Origin: Parapedobacter pyrenivorans
GTDB taxonomy: Bacteria > Bacteroidota > Bacteroidia > Sphingobacteriales > Sphingobacteriaceae
Direction: 5' to 3'
NCBI RefSeq assembly: GCF_014636865.1
Contig: NZ_BMER01000006.1
Coordinates: 1 to 64,000 of the forward strand
Length of the DNA: 64,000 nucleotides
Shown here: positions 1 through 9,736 of the stretch, one piece after another
How positions within the stretch are numbered: the stretch's first letter is position 1
Layout of the letters: each line of letters starts with the position of its first letter
The notes under the pieces: model-generated
The model's database searches: none
Seen by the model: only the letters and a program-made list of their open reading frames with translations
Told to the model about the DNA's origin: nothing
Made by a program: the position numbers and the translations under genes

Positions 1-299
1 GAGGCTTCGGTCAGTTTCTCCACCGCCAGGCTCTCGTGGCGGATGTTCAGCCCAGCCGTCGCACCGAAGCTTTCGAAGCCCACGTGGCCGCTGCCCCAGA
101 ATACCGTGGGCGCACCGTCCATGCCCACCCACTGCCGCCGGCCGATCACCGACACCTCACCGTTCCGGCTCATCAGGCTCGCCGCCGGGTTGACCACCGT
201 ACGCAGCTGCCCGTGCTGCGTGTGCGTAAGCGGCTGCTGGGCCCGGATGTGGCCCACCGCCAGCAAAATCACTATGACGCTGATTATATTCCTTTTCAT
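1..299 (-). CDS. PorP/SprF-like T9SS outer-membrane protein, 5' part only
   Basis: This is the N-terminal ~99 residues of a minus-strand gene that continues beyond the window start. The protein begins MKRNIISVIVILLAVGHIRA, a clear signal peptide, followed by QQPLTHTQ and a region containing NPAASL and WVGMDGAP. That pattern (Gln-rich mature start, NPA, then QWVGxxGAP) is typical of the PorP/SprF family of outer-membrane beta-barrels. By family knowledge, SprF-like proteins help place type B sorting-domain substrates on the cell surface, and their genes usually sit right beside the substrate gene. Here the neighbour upstream in transcription is exactly such a substrate, 142 bp away, so the two probably form one unit. 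The barrel itself lies outside the window. Confidence 0.8.
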   Translation of the reverse strand, partial: MKRNIISVIVILLAVGHIRAQQPLTHTQHGQLRTVVNPAASLMSRNGEVSVIGRRQWVGMDGAPTVFWGSGHVGFESFGATAGLNIRHESLAVEKLTEA

Positions 300-351
300 T
301 TTACTGCTTTTTCGATTATTACCTTTCATAAATCACCAACCAAACCCCTGC

Positions 352-435
352 CGGTTTTACGCCGGTTGCAGACACGGCCTGGGAGACGGAAGCACAGCGC
401 ACCGGATCCAGTCGTGGAGCAACTGTCGTAAAACC
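352..435. repeat. 84-bp hairpin-forming dispersed repeat, copy A
   Basis: The element starts with CGGTTTTACGCC and ends with GTCGTAAAACC. The 5' arm GGTTTTACGCCGGTTGC matches the reverse complement of the 3' arm with only two or three mismatches, so the whole element can fold into one long hairpin. A diverged copy of the same length lies at 24890-24973. Copy A lies six bases past the stop codon of the giant adhesin, in the gap before the PorP/SprF-like gene. It may be a REP/MITE-like element or a transcript-end structure. Confidence 0.65.
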
Positions 436-441
436 TCTCCA

Positions 442-3400
442 CTAATACCTTAACACAAAGTAACCCTTCCGGTATTCCGTACCGCTGCCCGCTTGGAGTT
501 CCACGATGTAGAAGTACGTCCCCGCAGGAAGCTGCTGCTGCCCCGTGCCGACGCCGCGGAACGCCACCCGGTCGTTGTCGTAGCCGCTGGCCTCCCAAAC
601 CACCGTGCCGTTGCGGTTGATCACGCTCACCCGGTTACTCCGGTAATCCCGGATACCCTCGATGATCAGGAACTCGTTGATGCCGTCGCCGTTCGGCGAT
701 ACCGCCTGATGCACACGCACCGGGAAGTCAGAGGCCGGGTCGACCACCCGTACCGTCACCGTCACCGGTCCGGCAGCTTCATGGTTGCCGTCGCCCGCCT
801 GCGCGGCCGTGATGCGTACCGTACCCAGCCGGAGTACGTTGAGTGCCGTGCCGCTCAGTGTGGCCACCTGTTCGTCGTCGATTGCCAGGGATACCGGCAG
901 CCCGCTTGAGGCCGTTACGTCCAGCTGTACCGTGCCCGCATCCCGGTTCACTTCCGCAGGGGCGTTGAACATGATCGTCTGGCTGGCCTTGCGCACAACC
1001 AATGCCTGGGTGATCTCCGGGCGGTTCGCATAGTTCCCGTTCGCCGGTACCGTGGCCGTGATCATCGCCTCGCCCGCGCCCGTGATGCGGATCATCCCGT
1101 CTGCCGTAATCTCCGCTACCGCCGGGTTGCTGCTCGTGTAGGTGATCCCCTCCCCGCTGCTGGTACTGGCATCCCCGCTGAAATCGTCATCCCCGTAGGT
1201 GCGTTCCGCCAGTACCGGGAAGGCCAGTGTCCGCATCCCAGGCGTGATCCGCAGCGTGGCCGTCAGCACCAGGTCTTCGTAGTTACCGCCGCTCACGGTA
1301 GCCGTTACTTCCTGGGTGCCCGCATCCGTCCGGCTGTTATTCGCATAACTTACCGATGCGCCCTCCGGCAGCATCCCTACAATCGTCAAGGATTTGGTCG
1401 TTCCGTCGTATACAAAGCTGCCGTCCGGTAATGTTATGCCCGAAATGATCACACTGTTCACTTCCAGGTCGAAAGCTGCCAGACTCGCCGACGCAGTACC
1501 GTCGGTCACCGCGATGACGATGCCCGTGGTGATGCCCACGTCACCGTTGCCCGGCGTGCCGGATAGCTCACCCGTGGCCGTGTTGAAGTCCGCCCAATCA
1601 GGCTTGTTCGTTATGCTGAATGTCAGCTCATCCCCATCGATATCTTCGGCTGCGGGGATGAAGCTATAGGCCATACCCTGATCCACGCTCATCGCCGGCG
1701 TACCGCCGATGGTCGGCGCATCGTTCACGTTCACCACCTCCAGGTCGAAGGCAGCAAGATCCACACTAAGCGTACCATCGCTCACCGAGATGACGATATC
1801 CGTGGTCACGCCCACATCACCGTTGCCCGGCGTGCCGGATAGCTCACCCGTGGCGGTATCGAAATCCGCCCAGTCCGGTTTGTTCGTGATGCTGTACGTC
1901 AGCTCATCACCGTCGATGTCATCGGCTACCGGGATGAAACTGTAAGCCACATCCTGGTCCACACTCGTTCCCGGTGTGCCGCTGATAGTCGGTGCATCGT
2001 TCACATTCACCACCTCCAGATCGAAGGCAGCAAGATCCGCCGACTCCGTCCCGTCAGTCACCGTGAGCACGATACCCGTGGTCACACCCACATTACCGTT
2101 GCCCGGCGTGCCGGATAGCTCACCCGTCGCGGTATCAAAATCTGCCCAATCGGGCTTGTTCGCGATCATGAAGGTCAGTTCTTCCATATCGTTATCGGCA
2201 TCCGATGCCGTGGGCACGAAGCTGTACGCCACGTCCTGTTCCACGCTGGTAGCCGGTATACCGCTGATGGTCGGCGCATCATTCACGTTCACCACCTCCA
2301 GATTGAAGGCAGCAAGATCCGCACTAAGCGTACCATCGCTCACCGCGATCACAATGCCCGTGGTGATGCCCACTTCGCTGTTGCCCGGCGTGCCGCCAAG
2401 CTCACCCGTGGCCGTGTCGAAGTCCGCCCAATCCGGTTTGTTTGTGATGCTGTACGTCAGCTCGTCACCGTCGATGTCATCAGCTACCGGGATGAAACTG
2501 TAAGCCACATCCTGGTCCACGCTCGTTTCCGGCGTGCCGCTGATCGTTGGTGTGCTATTCACCTGTACCGCGAATGAAACTTTGCCCATGTTACCCGCTT
2601 CGTCCTCGGCATTCAACGTAATGGTAGCCATTCCCGATCCCAATGCCGTTACCGTCACCGTGCGGCTCGCACCGGAACCTCCTAGCACCAGATTCGCTGA
2701 AGGCACTACCGCCAGATTAGAACTCGCCGCGGTAAATAGCAGGTTTTCCGGTGTGCTGCCACCATCGACCAACGTGATATCAAGAGCATCGCTACTGACG
2801 CCGGGATCCAGGAATTGGTCGGCAATCGCGCTCAGTGCCGGTTCCCCGGTATCAATGGTGAGTTCCAGGGCCATTGATGGGACACCCTCATTGCCCGCCG
2901 CATCGGTAGCGGTGACTGTCAGGCTGCGGACACCATCGACCAGCGTGCCTGTGACCAGGCTCCAATTGCCATCACCATTGGCAACTGCCGTCCCCACTAT
3001 ACCGTCAAGGTTGCTGGTCAATGTCACCGTACTCTGGGGTTCAGCCGTGCCCGTCAGGGTGACCACAGTAATATTGGTTATACCATCGCTGTCACTCACC
3101 CCGCTGTCGCTAGCTGCCGAAAGGGCTGGCATGGACGGTGCTGCTGGTGCCACCGAATCTTCCGTGATGGTGGGCACATCCACGGCCGCCGACCTGTTGT
3201 CCACCGCATCTTCGGCCACGACCACAAAATTATTGTCACTATCCGCAACCAGCGGAGCGGCCAAGCTCCAGGAACCATCGGTCACGACATCCGAATCAAG
3301 CGCGACGGCATTATCCGGCACACCGTCATCATCTGCATCGAGGTAGAGCCTCAGGGTTACCCCGCTTTCAGAATGCGTACCACTAATTACGTAATCAGTG

Positions 3401-6400
3401 GCATTGACCACTGTAGCCGCATCCGGCAGTCCCACCACGGGCGGTACCGGAGCTTCCGTATCCACCTGCGCATCGGCGTTGCCGACTTGCGCATAGAATA
3501 AGTTTACAATATTGTCACCCGCATCGCGGATAACATCCCCATTCAGGGAAATGCCATTGGCCAGCGCAACCACGCCCGATCCATCCGTATTGTCACCCGC
3601 CTGTACCGTATATTGGTAAAGCAGCACCCCGGCATTTTCACTGACAAAGACGGCTTGCCCGGTCACCCCGCCAATCGCAATGGCCAGCGTGGAATTCGTG
3701 CCGCCCACCGTGACATCGTCGTCGAATGCAACACTGATGTCGATCAAGTCGCTTGCTGTGTAGTTGCCATCGGCAATTGACACACCGGATACCGACGGTA
3801 CAACGGCATCTTTGCCGACCGTATTGATTACCGATGCGGATTCATTGCCAGCAACATCAACCACTGTCAGGCTCACGGTGAGCGTGCCGTCGTTCAAGCC
3901 ACTCACATCAATCCCCGTGAACTGCTGCGCTGCCGAACCGACCGCCAATCCCGAAACGGCGACCGGCGTACCGCCATCACTACCGGTAATCGTGAGTGAC
4001 GCGCTCGTACCCACTTCCGCCCCGGCCAGGGTCAGGCTAATGGCCGTCCGGTTGCCCGCCGTCACGCTTGCCTGGTCGAAGGCCACGCCGCTGACGGGCG
4101 GGGCGGTTCTGTCAATTGTCACGGTCAACGCATCGGAGTAAGCACTTGTATTACCTGCTACATCGGTGGCGGTAATCTGCAGCTGGTGGGTACCTTCCGC
4201 CAAGCCCGATACATCCAGGCTCCAGCTGCCGTCGGCATTGGCCGTGGCATTGGTGAGGCCGCCCTCCAGATCGGACCGGGCGTGTACCCGCGCATCTGCC
4301 TCCACCGAGCCGGCGGTGCCCTGAAGGGTGATGTCAGCCAGGTTGGTGATGCCATCCGAGTTACTTTCGCCCGTATCCGAGGCCGTCGCCAATACCGGGG
4401 ATGAAGGTTTGGGATGTGGGGTGGTATCCACGGTGATTCCCAGGGCAGTGGACGCCCCGGAAGTATTCCCCGCCCCATCCGTGGCGGTGGCCGTAAGGCC
4501 ATGCGCTCCATCGGTAAGCGGTGTGGTGGGCGTATAGCTCCACTCGCCGCTGCCGTTGGAGGTGGTGGTACCCAGCACGCCGTCCAAATCGGAGGTGACC
4601 GTGATGGTCACATTGGCATCGGCCGTCCCGTTCAGCGCCGGCGTGTTGTCATTCGTGATGCCGTCGCCCGCGGTACCCGAATCGGAGCCGGCATCCAATG
4701 CCAGGCCGGCCGGTACGCCGGGCGCGTCCCGGTCTACCGTATGGAGTTCGCCACCGGTAAAGGCCGCCACGTAACCGTTGGTGCCGTCACCGTTGCCCTC
4801 CGTATCCGTAATCCCCGGGTTAGCAACCACGTCCAGCCGCAGCGTACCCGTACCGCTGATCTGGTCGATCGTCACCGTCACGGTATTCGCATTCACCGGG
4901 GAATTGCTGGCAATATCCGCGTTCGCCGTACCCGACGGTGTGAGCGTAAAATCACTGATCGAAATATTCGCCGGCACCTCGTCAAAGTAAACGGTGAACT
5001 GGATGGCCTCCGCATTCGCCGAAGGCGTACCGCTTACCTCGATGGCCGTCACCACAGGCGGCGTCATATCGACTACCGTGACACTGATTGTGCCATCGGC
5101 AGGCCCCGTATCCGCGGCATCGCGGATGCGCGTCGTAATCGTAAAATCCTGTTCGTTGTCGGCTGATGGTGTAAAAGCCACCGCTGCCAGTGCCGCATTT
5201 ACGTCCGCCACCGAACCGGCTACCGCCCATACCCCGGTGCCGGCATTATAGGTTGATGTCGCCGAGCCGAAGGTGCCTGTGCTCAGCGAGCCCGCCGCCG
5301 GATCGCTCATTGTCAGTGTTGCGGTGATCGCTTCCCCCGCATCGGGGTCAGTCACCACGATATCATCCAACGCAACGGCGCTGCCGCCTTCGGCAGCGGT
5401 CTTCGATTGCGTCAGGTTGGTTGCCGTGGGGGCATCGTTCACCGCGGTAACCTGCAGCGTAACCGTTCCGGAATCCTGTTGGGACCCGCCTGACCCCGTG
5501 TTGCCGCTGTCGTCTATTTCCACGGTCAGCGTTACATTGCCGGTCGCATCCGGTGCAGTGGTGAAGGTCACGTTGCCTGCCGCGATATAAGCGTTGATAT
5601 CGGCCATCGTTCCCGTCAAGGTCAGCGCACTGGCTGTGCCGCCGACGGTCACACCGGCCCCGCCGGTCGCCGACAGCGAGCCGCTTGGAACGGATAGGGT
5701 CGCGGTTACCGTCCCCGATCCCGCATCCACATCGGCAAAGCTGATGCCCGTGAGCGCCGCCGGTACGTCCTCATTCACTGCGATGGTGGCCGGTGCAGTT
5801 ACCACAGGTGCATCGTTCACCGCGGTAACCGTAACGCTGATGGTGCCATCGGCGGGCCCTGTATTTGCCGCGTCACGGATACGTGTCGTAATCGTAAAAT
5901 TCTGATCATTGTCAGCCGATGGTGTAAAAGCCACTGCGGCCAGTGCCGCATTCACGTCGGCGACCGAACCGGTCACCGTCCATACACCGGTGCCGGCATT
6001 ATAGGTTGATGTCGCCGAGCCGAACGTACCGGTGGAAAGTGTACCAGCGGATGGATCGGATAGCGAAAACGTGGCGGTAATCGTTTCGCCCGCATCCACA
6101 TCCGTCACCACGATATCGTCCAAAGCAACGGTGCTGCCGCCTTCTGTCGCGGACTTCGTTTGCGTTAGGTTGGTTGCCGTGGGTGCATCGTTCACCGGGG
6201 TAACCGTAACGCTGATCGTACCATCGGCAGGTCCCGTACCCGCGGCATCGCGGATGCGTGTCGTAATCGTAAAATTCTGATCATGATCAGCCGATGGTGT
6301 AAAAGCCACTGTGGCCAGTGCCGCATTCACGTCGGCTACCGAACCGTTTACCGTCCATACACCGGTGCCGGCATTATAGGTTGATGTCGCCGAACCGTAC

Positions 6401-9400
6401 GTACCGGTGGAAAGTGTACCAGCGGATGGATCGGATAGCGTGAGCGTGGCGGTGATGGCATCGCCGGGATCGATGTCGGAGACGACGATGTCGCCCAAGG
6501 CCACGCTGCCGCCCGGATCCTCCGTGTAGCTGACTGTTTGGGAGAGATTGCCGTTGGCCGTTGGGGCGGTATTGATGTGTATTGGCAGCGCCCCCGAAGC
6601 GTTGCTGAGATTGCCGGCCGCATCTATGGTACGAACCACGACGAAATAGTCGCCAGCGTCCAGCGCCATGCCGGCGCTGACGGTGACGCTCCAGTTGCCG
6701 GAGCCATCCGCCGTGCTCTCGCCGACCTCCACCCCGCCGACGTACAGGTACACAATGGCGTTGGCTTCCGCGCCCGTACCGCTGAAGGTCGGAGTGGTGT
6801 CGTCGGTATTGTTGTCCGAGTCGGAGCTGCCGGTGTCGCTGTCCGCATCCATGTCGGGCGTGGACGGCGCGGTGGGAGCGGCGTTGTCTATCGTCACCGA
6901 TAAGCCGTTGGAGGCCGTGCCTTCATTGCCTGCGAGGTCGACGCCGCGTGCGGTAAAGGAATAGGTACCTGCACCAAGGGCGTCCGAGGTGATGGTCCAG
7001 TTCCCCGAGCCGTCGGCAGTCGCGGACCCAACCAGCACACCGTTTGCGTACAGCCGGACCACATTATTGGCCGTGTAGGTACCGCTGAACGTCGGGGTGG
7101 TGTCGTTCGTAAGGTTGTCGGAATCGGAAGAGCCGGTGTCGCTGCCCGTCGCCAGATCGGGTACAGCGGGGACGGCCGCCGGCGGTGTGATGTCAATCGT
7201 GACGTTCACGCTGGAGGAAGCCGCGCCGAAATTCCCCGCATCGTCCTGGCCGCGTGCCTTGATGGACCAGGTTCCCGGGAAAAGGTCCGAGGTAGGGGTA
7301 ATCGACCAGGTTCCTCCCGCGCCGGCGGTACCGGTGCCGATAATTTCGTTCAACGGGTCGGTGGCATCGCCGTTGCCGGCATTGTCGATGAAGAGCTGGA
7401 CGAGGGTTCCGGCCGGCGCCGTGCCCGTGAACTCGGGTCGGCGCACGTTGGTGATGTTGTCGGTATTCGAGCTGCCGCTGTCGGACGCGTCGGCCAGGTC
7501 CGGTGTGGATACAACCGGGCCGGTCACGTCGATGGTAACGGAGAGGGAAGACGAGGCCGTGCCTTCATTGCCTGCGAGGTCGACGCCACGTGCGGTAAAG
7601 GAATAGGTACTTGCACCAAGGGCGTCCGAGGTGATGGTCCAGTTCCCCGAGCCGTCGGCGGTCGCGGACCCAACCAGCACACCGTTTGCGTACAACCGGA
7701 CCACATTATTGGCCGTGTAGGTACCGCTGAACGTCGGGGTGGTATCATTGGTGAGGTTGTCGGTGCTGGATGAACCGGTGTCGCTGCCCGTCGCCAGATC
7801 GGGTACAGCGGGGACGGCCGCCGGTGGTGTGATGTCAATCGTGACGTTCACGCTGGAGGAAGCCGCGCCGAAATTCCCCGCATCGTCCTGGCCGCGTGCC
7901 TTGATGGACCAGGTTCCCGGGGAAAGATCCGAGGTAGGGGTAATCGACCAGGTTCCTCCCGCGCCGGCGGTGCCGGTGCCGATAAATTCGTTCAAGGGGT
8001 CGGTGGCATCGCCGTTGCCGGCATTGTCGATGAAGAGCTGGATGAAGGTTCCGGCCGGGGCCGTGCCCGTGAGCTCGGGTCGGCGCACGTTGGTGATGTT
8101 GTCGGTATTCGAGCTGCCGCTGTCGGACGCGTCGGCCAGGTCCGGTGTGGATACGGCCGGGCCGGTCACGTCGATGGTAACGGAGAGCGAAGACGAGGGC
8201 GCGCTCAGGTTGCCGGCGCCGTCGTCGGTACGCGCGGTAATGTCGTACGTGCCCTCGTTGAGTGGGGTCGAGGTGATGGTCCAGTTGCCGGACCCGTCGG
8301 CTGTTACAGAGCCGACTTCCACACCGTCTGCGTAGAGCCGGACGATCGCTCCTGCTTCGGCGGTACCGGTGAAGGTCGGCGTGGTATCGTTCGTGAGGTT
8401 GTCGGTATTGCTGGAGCCTCTATCGCTGCTGGCTGTCAGGTCTGGGGCTGATGGGGCGTTATTTACCGGTGTAAACGTCACCGACATCAGATCGAAAGAA
8501 TCACCATTGTTTTGCTTTATCCGTAGCCGAATAATATTGGAAAAGGAACCTGTCCCGCTAATCCCTGTGGTCAGATCGATTTCAGTCCCGCTGTCACTGG
8601 CCACATTTACATTACTCTTTGTGACCACGGGTGTAGCATTACCGGCTTCATACCCGTAAATGGTGACCTCCGTGGTAGGATTCCCACCCCTATCCGGTGT
8701 AGCAATATTCAAATTGCTCATCCCAAAAGCATCTCCAGCAGGGTTTGATCGGATGAGAAATTTCGAATCATCACTGTACATACTCACATAAATGCCATCC
8801 GTCGCCAACCCTCCCAATACTTCTTGATAAGACCCCGGCGTTGAAATGTAAGTGGTAAAACCGTCGTCCCAGTCTTTGGTGGGATCGTCTGCGTTATATT
8901 CTCCATTCCACTCTTCAAACGTTTTGGTTCCGCTTAGCTGCAACACCTCCGTAAAATCCTTCATCGCCACCGAATTGGCCAAAGGCTTTGCCTCAATATC
9001 CCCTTTCTGGATTTCCAGCTCCCAATCGCCATCGAAAGCCGCGTTCCCCGTGAGGTTGTCCGAAGCGGCCACATCCACATGCGTGCTTCCCTTAATGATT
9101 TCCAGGAATGCATCGCCCGCCGCACCTTTGCCCAGCTCACAGCCATATAACAGCAAGTCACCGCCGGCTTTGACGGCCTTATTAACCGCCCCTGCAAACT
9201 CGGAATGAGTTTTCAGGATGTCAGCCGTTATGCGTGCATTACCCAGCAACAACTCCCCCGCACGGGCATGCGAAACCACATGCAGGGCATTCAAGCCGTC
9301 GTATTGCGCCAGGGCATGCATCAAGAACGCTAGCCCGTCCGCATCCCGCGGAATCTCCACCAGTTCGACCCCCGGTTTTATCAAATGACTGAACTGCCGG

Positions 9401-9723
9401 TAATCCGTTATATTTTGGTCAACCACCAATACTTCTTTCACCGACGCCTTCTGGATGGCCAGTTCGGTCTTCTCAGTCGGCGGCAATGTCGGCATCCGGC
9501 TCGGACGGGAACTACCATTATCAACCCAAGCTTTGGCTATCCGGTCCAATGCCGGATCGACCCAATAGGTTTTATTGCTGCCCGAGCCATATGCACTCCG
9601 CCGGCTGCTGTAATAGGCCGAGGTGGCCGCACTGAGCGAAAGCGGACTCGCCACCATGGCCAGTTGCATCAAAGCTGTACTGATTTTTTTGCTTTTCATC
9701 GTACGATTGGTGAAACTCATCAT
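442..9723 (-). CDS. giant T9SS-secreted multi-domain adhesin (~3,093 aa) with DUF4347 and type B C-terminal sorting domain
   Basis: Predicted cell-surface adhesin. After a short signal-like N-terminus comes a DUF4347 domain (about residues 95-250; note VVSHARAGELLLG and LLLYGCELGKGAAGD). It is followed by many Ig-like repeats (units with DTGSS.SDN.TNDTTPTFSGT and DGSGNWT), cadherin-like repeats (DDIVVTDxDAGE, VNDAPT), four He_PIG-type repeats (YSFIPVADDIDGDELTYSI) and an MBG-like domain. The last ~85 residues (SPNGDGINEFLIIEGI ... YFVLRY) match the gliding-motility type B sorting domain (CHU_C/TIGR04131), so export is through T9SS. I chose ATG 9723, 13 bp after the sulfotransferase stop; a start at 9777 would overlap that gene and 9699 (MKSKK) is also possible. 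Opposite-strand open frames over it are shadows. Ligand unknown. Confidence 0.9.
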   Translation of the reverse strand: MMSFTNRTMKSKKISTALMQLAMVASPLSLSAATSAYYSSRRSAYGSGSNKTYWVDPALDRIAKAWVDNGSSRPSRMPTLPPTEKTELAIQKASVKEVLVVDQNITDYRQFSHLIKPGVELVEIPRDADGLAFLMHALAQYDGLNALHVVSHARAGELLLGNARITADILKTHSEFAGAVNKAVKAGGDLLLYGCELGKGAAGDAFLEIIKGSTHVDVAASDNLTGNAAFDGDWELEIQKGDIEAKPLANSVAMKDFTEVLQLSGTKTFEEWNGEYNADDPTKDWDDGFTTYISTPGSYQEVLGGLATDGIYVSMYSDDSKFLIRSNPAGDAFGMSNLNIATPDRGGNPTTEVTIYGYEAGNATPVVTKSNVNVASDSGTEIDLTTGISGTGSFSNIIRLRIKQNNGDSFDLMSVTFTPVNNAPSAPDLTASSDRGSSNTDNLTNDTTPTFTGTAEAGAIVRLYADGVEVGSVTADGSGNWTITSTPLNEGTYDITARTDDGAGNLSAPSSSLSVTIDVTGPAVSTPDLADASDSGSSNTDNITNVRRPELTGTAPAGTFIQLFIDNAGNGDATDPLNEFIGTGTAGAGGTWSITPTSDLSPGTWSIKARGQDDAGNFGAASSSVNVTIDITPPAAVPAVPDLATGSDTGSSSTDNLTNDTTPTFSGTYTANNVVRLYANGVLVGSATADGSGNWTITSDALGASTYSFTARGVDLAGNEGTASSSLSVTIDVTGPVVSTPDLADASDSGSSNTDNITNVRRPEFTGTAPAGTLVQLFIDNAGNGDATDPLNEIIGTGTAGAGGTWSITPTSDLFPGTWSIKARGQDDAGNFGAASSSVNVTIDITPPAAVPAVPDLATGSDTGSSDSDNLTNDTTPTFSGTYTANNVVRLYANGVLVGSATADGSGNWTITSDALGAGTYSFTARGVDLAGNEGTASNGLSVTIDNAAPTAPSTPDMDADSDTGSSDSDNNTDDTTPTFSGTGAEANAIVYLYVGGVEVGESTADGSGNWSVTVSAGMALDAGDYFVVVRTIDAAGNLSNASGALPIHINTAPTANGNLSQTVSYTEDPGGSVALGDIVVSDIDPGDAITATLTLSDPSAGTLSTGTYGSATSTYNAGTGVWTVNGSVADVNAALATVAFTPSADHDQNFTITTRIRDAAGTGPADGTISVTVTPVNDAPTATNLTQTKSATEGGSTVALDDIVVTDVDAGETITATFSLSDPSAGTLSTGTFGSATSTYNAGTGVWTVTGSVADVNAALAAVAFTPSADNDQNFTITTRIRDAANTGPADGTISVTVTAVNDAPVVTAPATIAVNEDVPAALTGISFADVDAGSGTVTATLSVPSGSLSATGGAGVTVGGTASALTLTGTMADINAYIAAGNVTFTTAPDATGNVTLTVEIDDSGNTGSGGSQQDSGTVTLQVTAVNDAPTATNLTQSKTAAEGGSAVALDDIVVTDPDAGEAITATLTMSDPAAGSLSTGTFGSATSTYNAGTGVWAVAGSVADVNAALAAVAFTPSADNEQDFTITTRIRDAADTGPADGTISVTVVDMTPPVVTAIEVSGTPSANAEAIQFTVYFDEVPANISISDFTLTPSGTANADIASNSPVNANTVTVTIDQISGTGTLRLDVVANPGITDTEGNGDGTNGYVAAFTGGELHTVDRDAPGVPAGLALDAGSDSGTAGDGITNDNTPALNGTADANVTITVTSDLDGVLGTTTSNGSGEWSYTPTTPLTDGAHGLTATATDGAGNTSGASTALGITVDTTPHPKPSSPVLATASDTGESNSDGITNLADITLQGTAGSVEADARVHARSDLEGGLTNATANADGSWSLDVSGLAEGTHQLQITATDVAGNTSAYSDALTVTIDRTAPPVSGVAFDQASVTAGNRTAISLTLAGAEVGTSASLTITGSDGGTPVAVSGLAVGSAAQQFTGIDVSGLNDGTLTVSLTVVDVAGNESASVINTVGKDAVVPSVSGVSIADGNYTASDLIDISVAFDDDVTVGGTNSTLAIAIGGVTGQAVFVSENAGVLLYQYTVQAGDNTDGSGVVALANGISLNGDVIRDAGDNIVNLFYAQVGNADAQVDTEAPVPPVVGLPDAATVVNATDYVISGTHSESGVTLRLYLDADDDGVPDNAVALDSDVVTDGSWSLAAPLVADSDNNFVVVAEDAVDNRSAAVDVPTITEDSVAPAAPSMPALSAASDSGVSDSDGITNITVVTLTGTAEPQSTVTLTSNLDGIVGTAVANGDGNWSLVTGTLVDGVRSLTVTATDAAGNEGVPSMALELTIDTGEPALSAIADQFLDPGVSSDALDITLVDGGSTPENLLFTAASSNLAVVPSANLVLGGSGASRTVTVTALGSGMATITLNAEDEAGNMGKVSFAVQVNSTPTISGTPETSVDQDVAYSFIPVADDIDGDELTYSITNKPDWADFDTATGELGGTPGNSEVGITTGIVIAVSDGTLSADLAAFNLEVVNVNDAPTISGIPATSVEQDVAYSFVPTASDADNDMEELTFMIANKPDWADFDTATGELSGTPGNGNVGVTTGIVLTVTDGTESADLAAFDLEVVNVNDAPTISGTPGTSVDQDVAYSFIPVADDIDGDELTYSITNKPDWADFDTATGELSGTPGNGDVGVTTDIVISVSDGTLSVDLAAFDLEVVNVNDAPTIGGTPAMSVDQGMAYSFIPAAEDIDGDELTFSITNKPDWADFNTATGELSGTPGNGDVGITTGIVIAVTDGTASASLAAFDLEVNSVIISGITLPDGSFVYDGTTKSLTIVGMLPEGASVSYANNSRTDAGTQEVTATVSGGNYEDLVLTATLRITPGMRTLAFPVLAERTYGDDDFSGDASTSSGEGITYTSSNPAVAEITADGMIRITGAGEAMITATVPANGNYANRPEITQALVVRKASQTIMFNAPAEVNRDAGTVQLDVTASSGLPVSLAIDDEQVATLSGTALNVLRLGTVRITAAQAGDGNHEAAGPVTVTVRVVDPASDFPVRVHQAVSPNGDGINEFLIIEGIRDYRSNRVSVINRNGTVVWEASGYDNDRVAFRGVGTGQQQLPAGTYFYIVELQAGSGTEYRKGYFVLRY
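6911..8194. repeat. two near-identical 642-bp tandem units inside the adhesin gene
   Basis: The stretch beginning gaggccgtgccttcattgcc at 6911 recurs at 7553, an offset of 642 bp (214 codons). Long runs are identical between the two units, for example around the DSGSSNTDNITNVRRPE and ATGSDTGSS segments. The period is an exact multiple of three, so copy-number change would keep the frame. Each unit codes for about two Ig-like domains. Confidence 0.85.
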
Positions 9724-9736
9724 TGTAAGTTTACGT

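Noticed and set aside
1394-8659. Long open frames on the + strand over the adhesin (for example 2534-3346 and 4414-5166)
   Set aside because: They are antisense to a clearly coding repeat protein; the frames persist because of GC-rich, repetitive codons and have no domain content.
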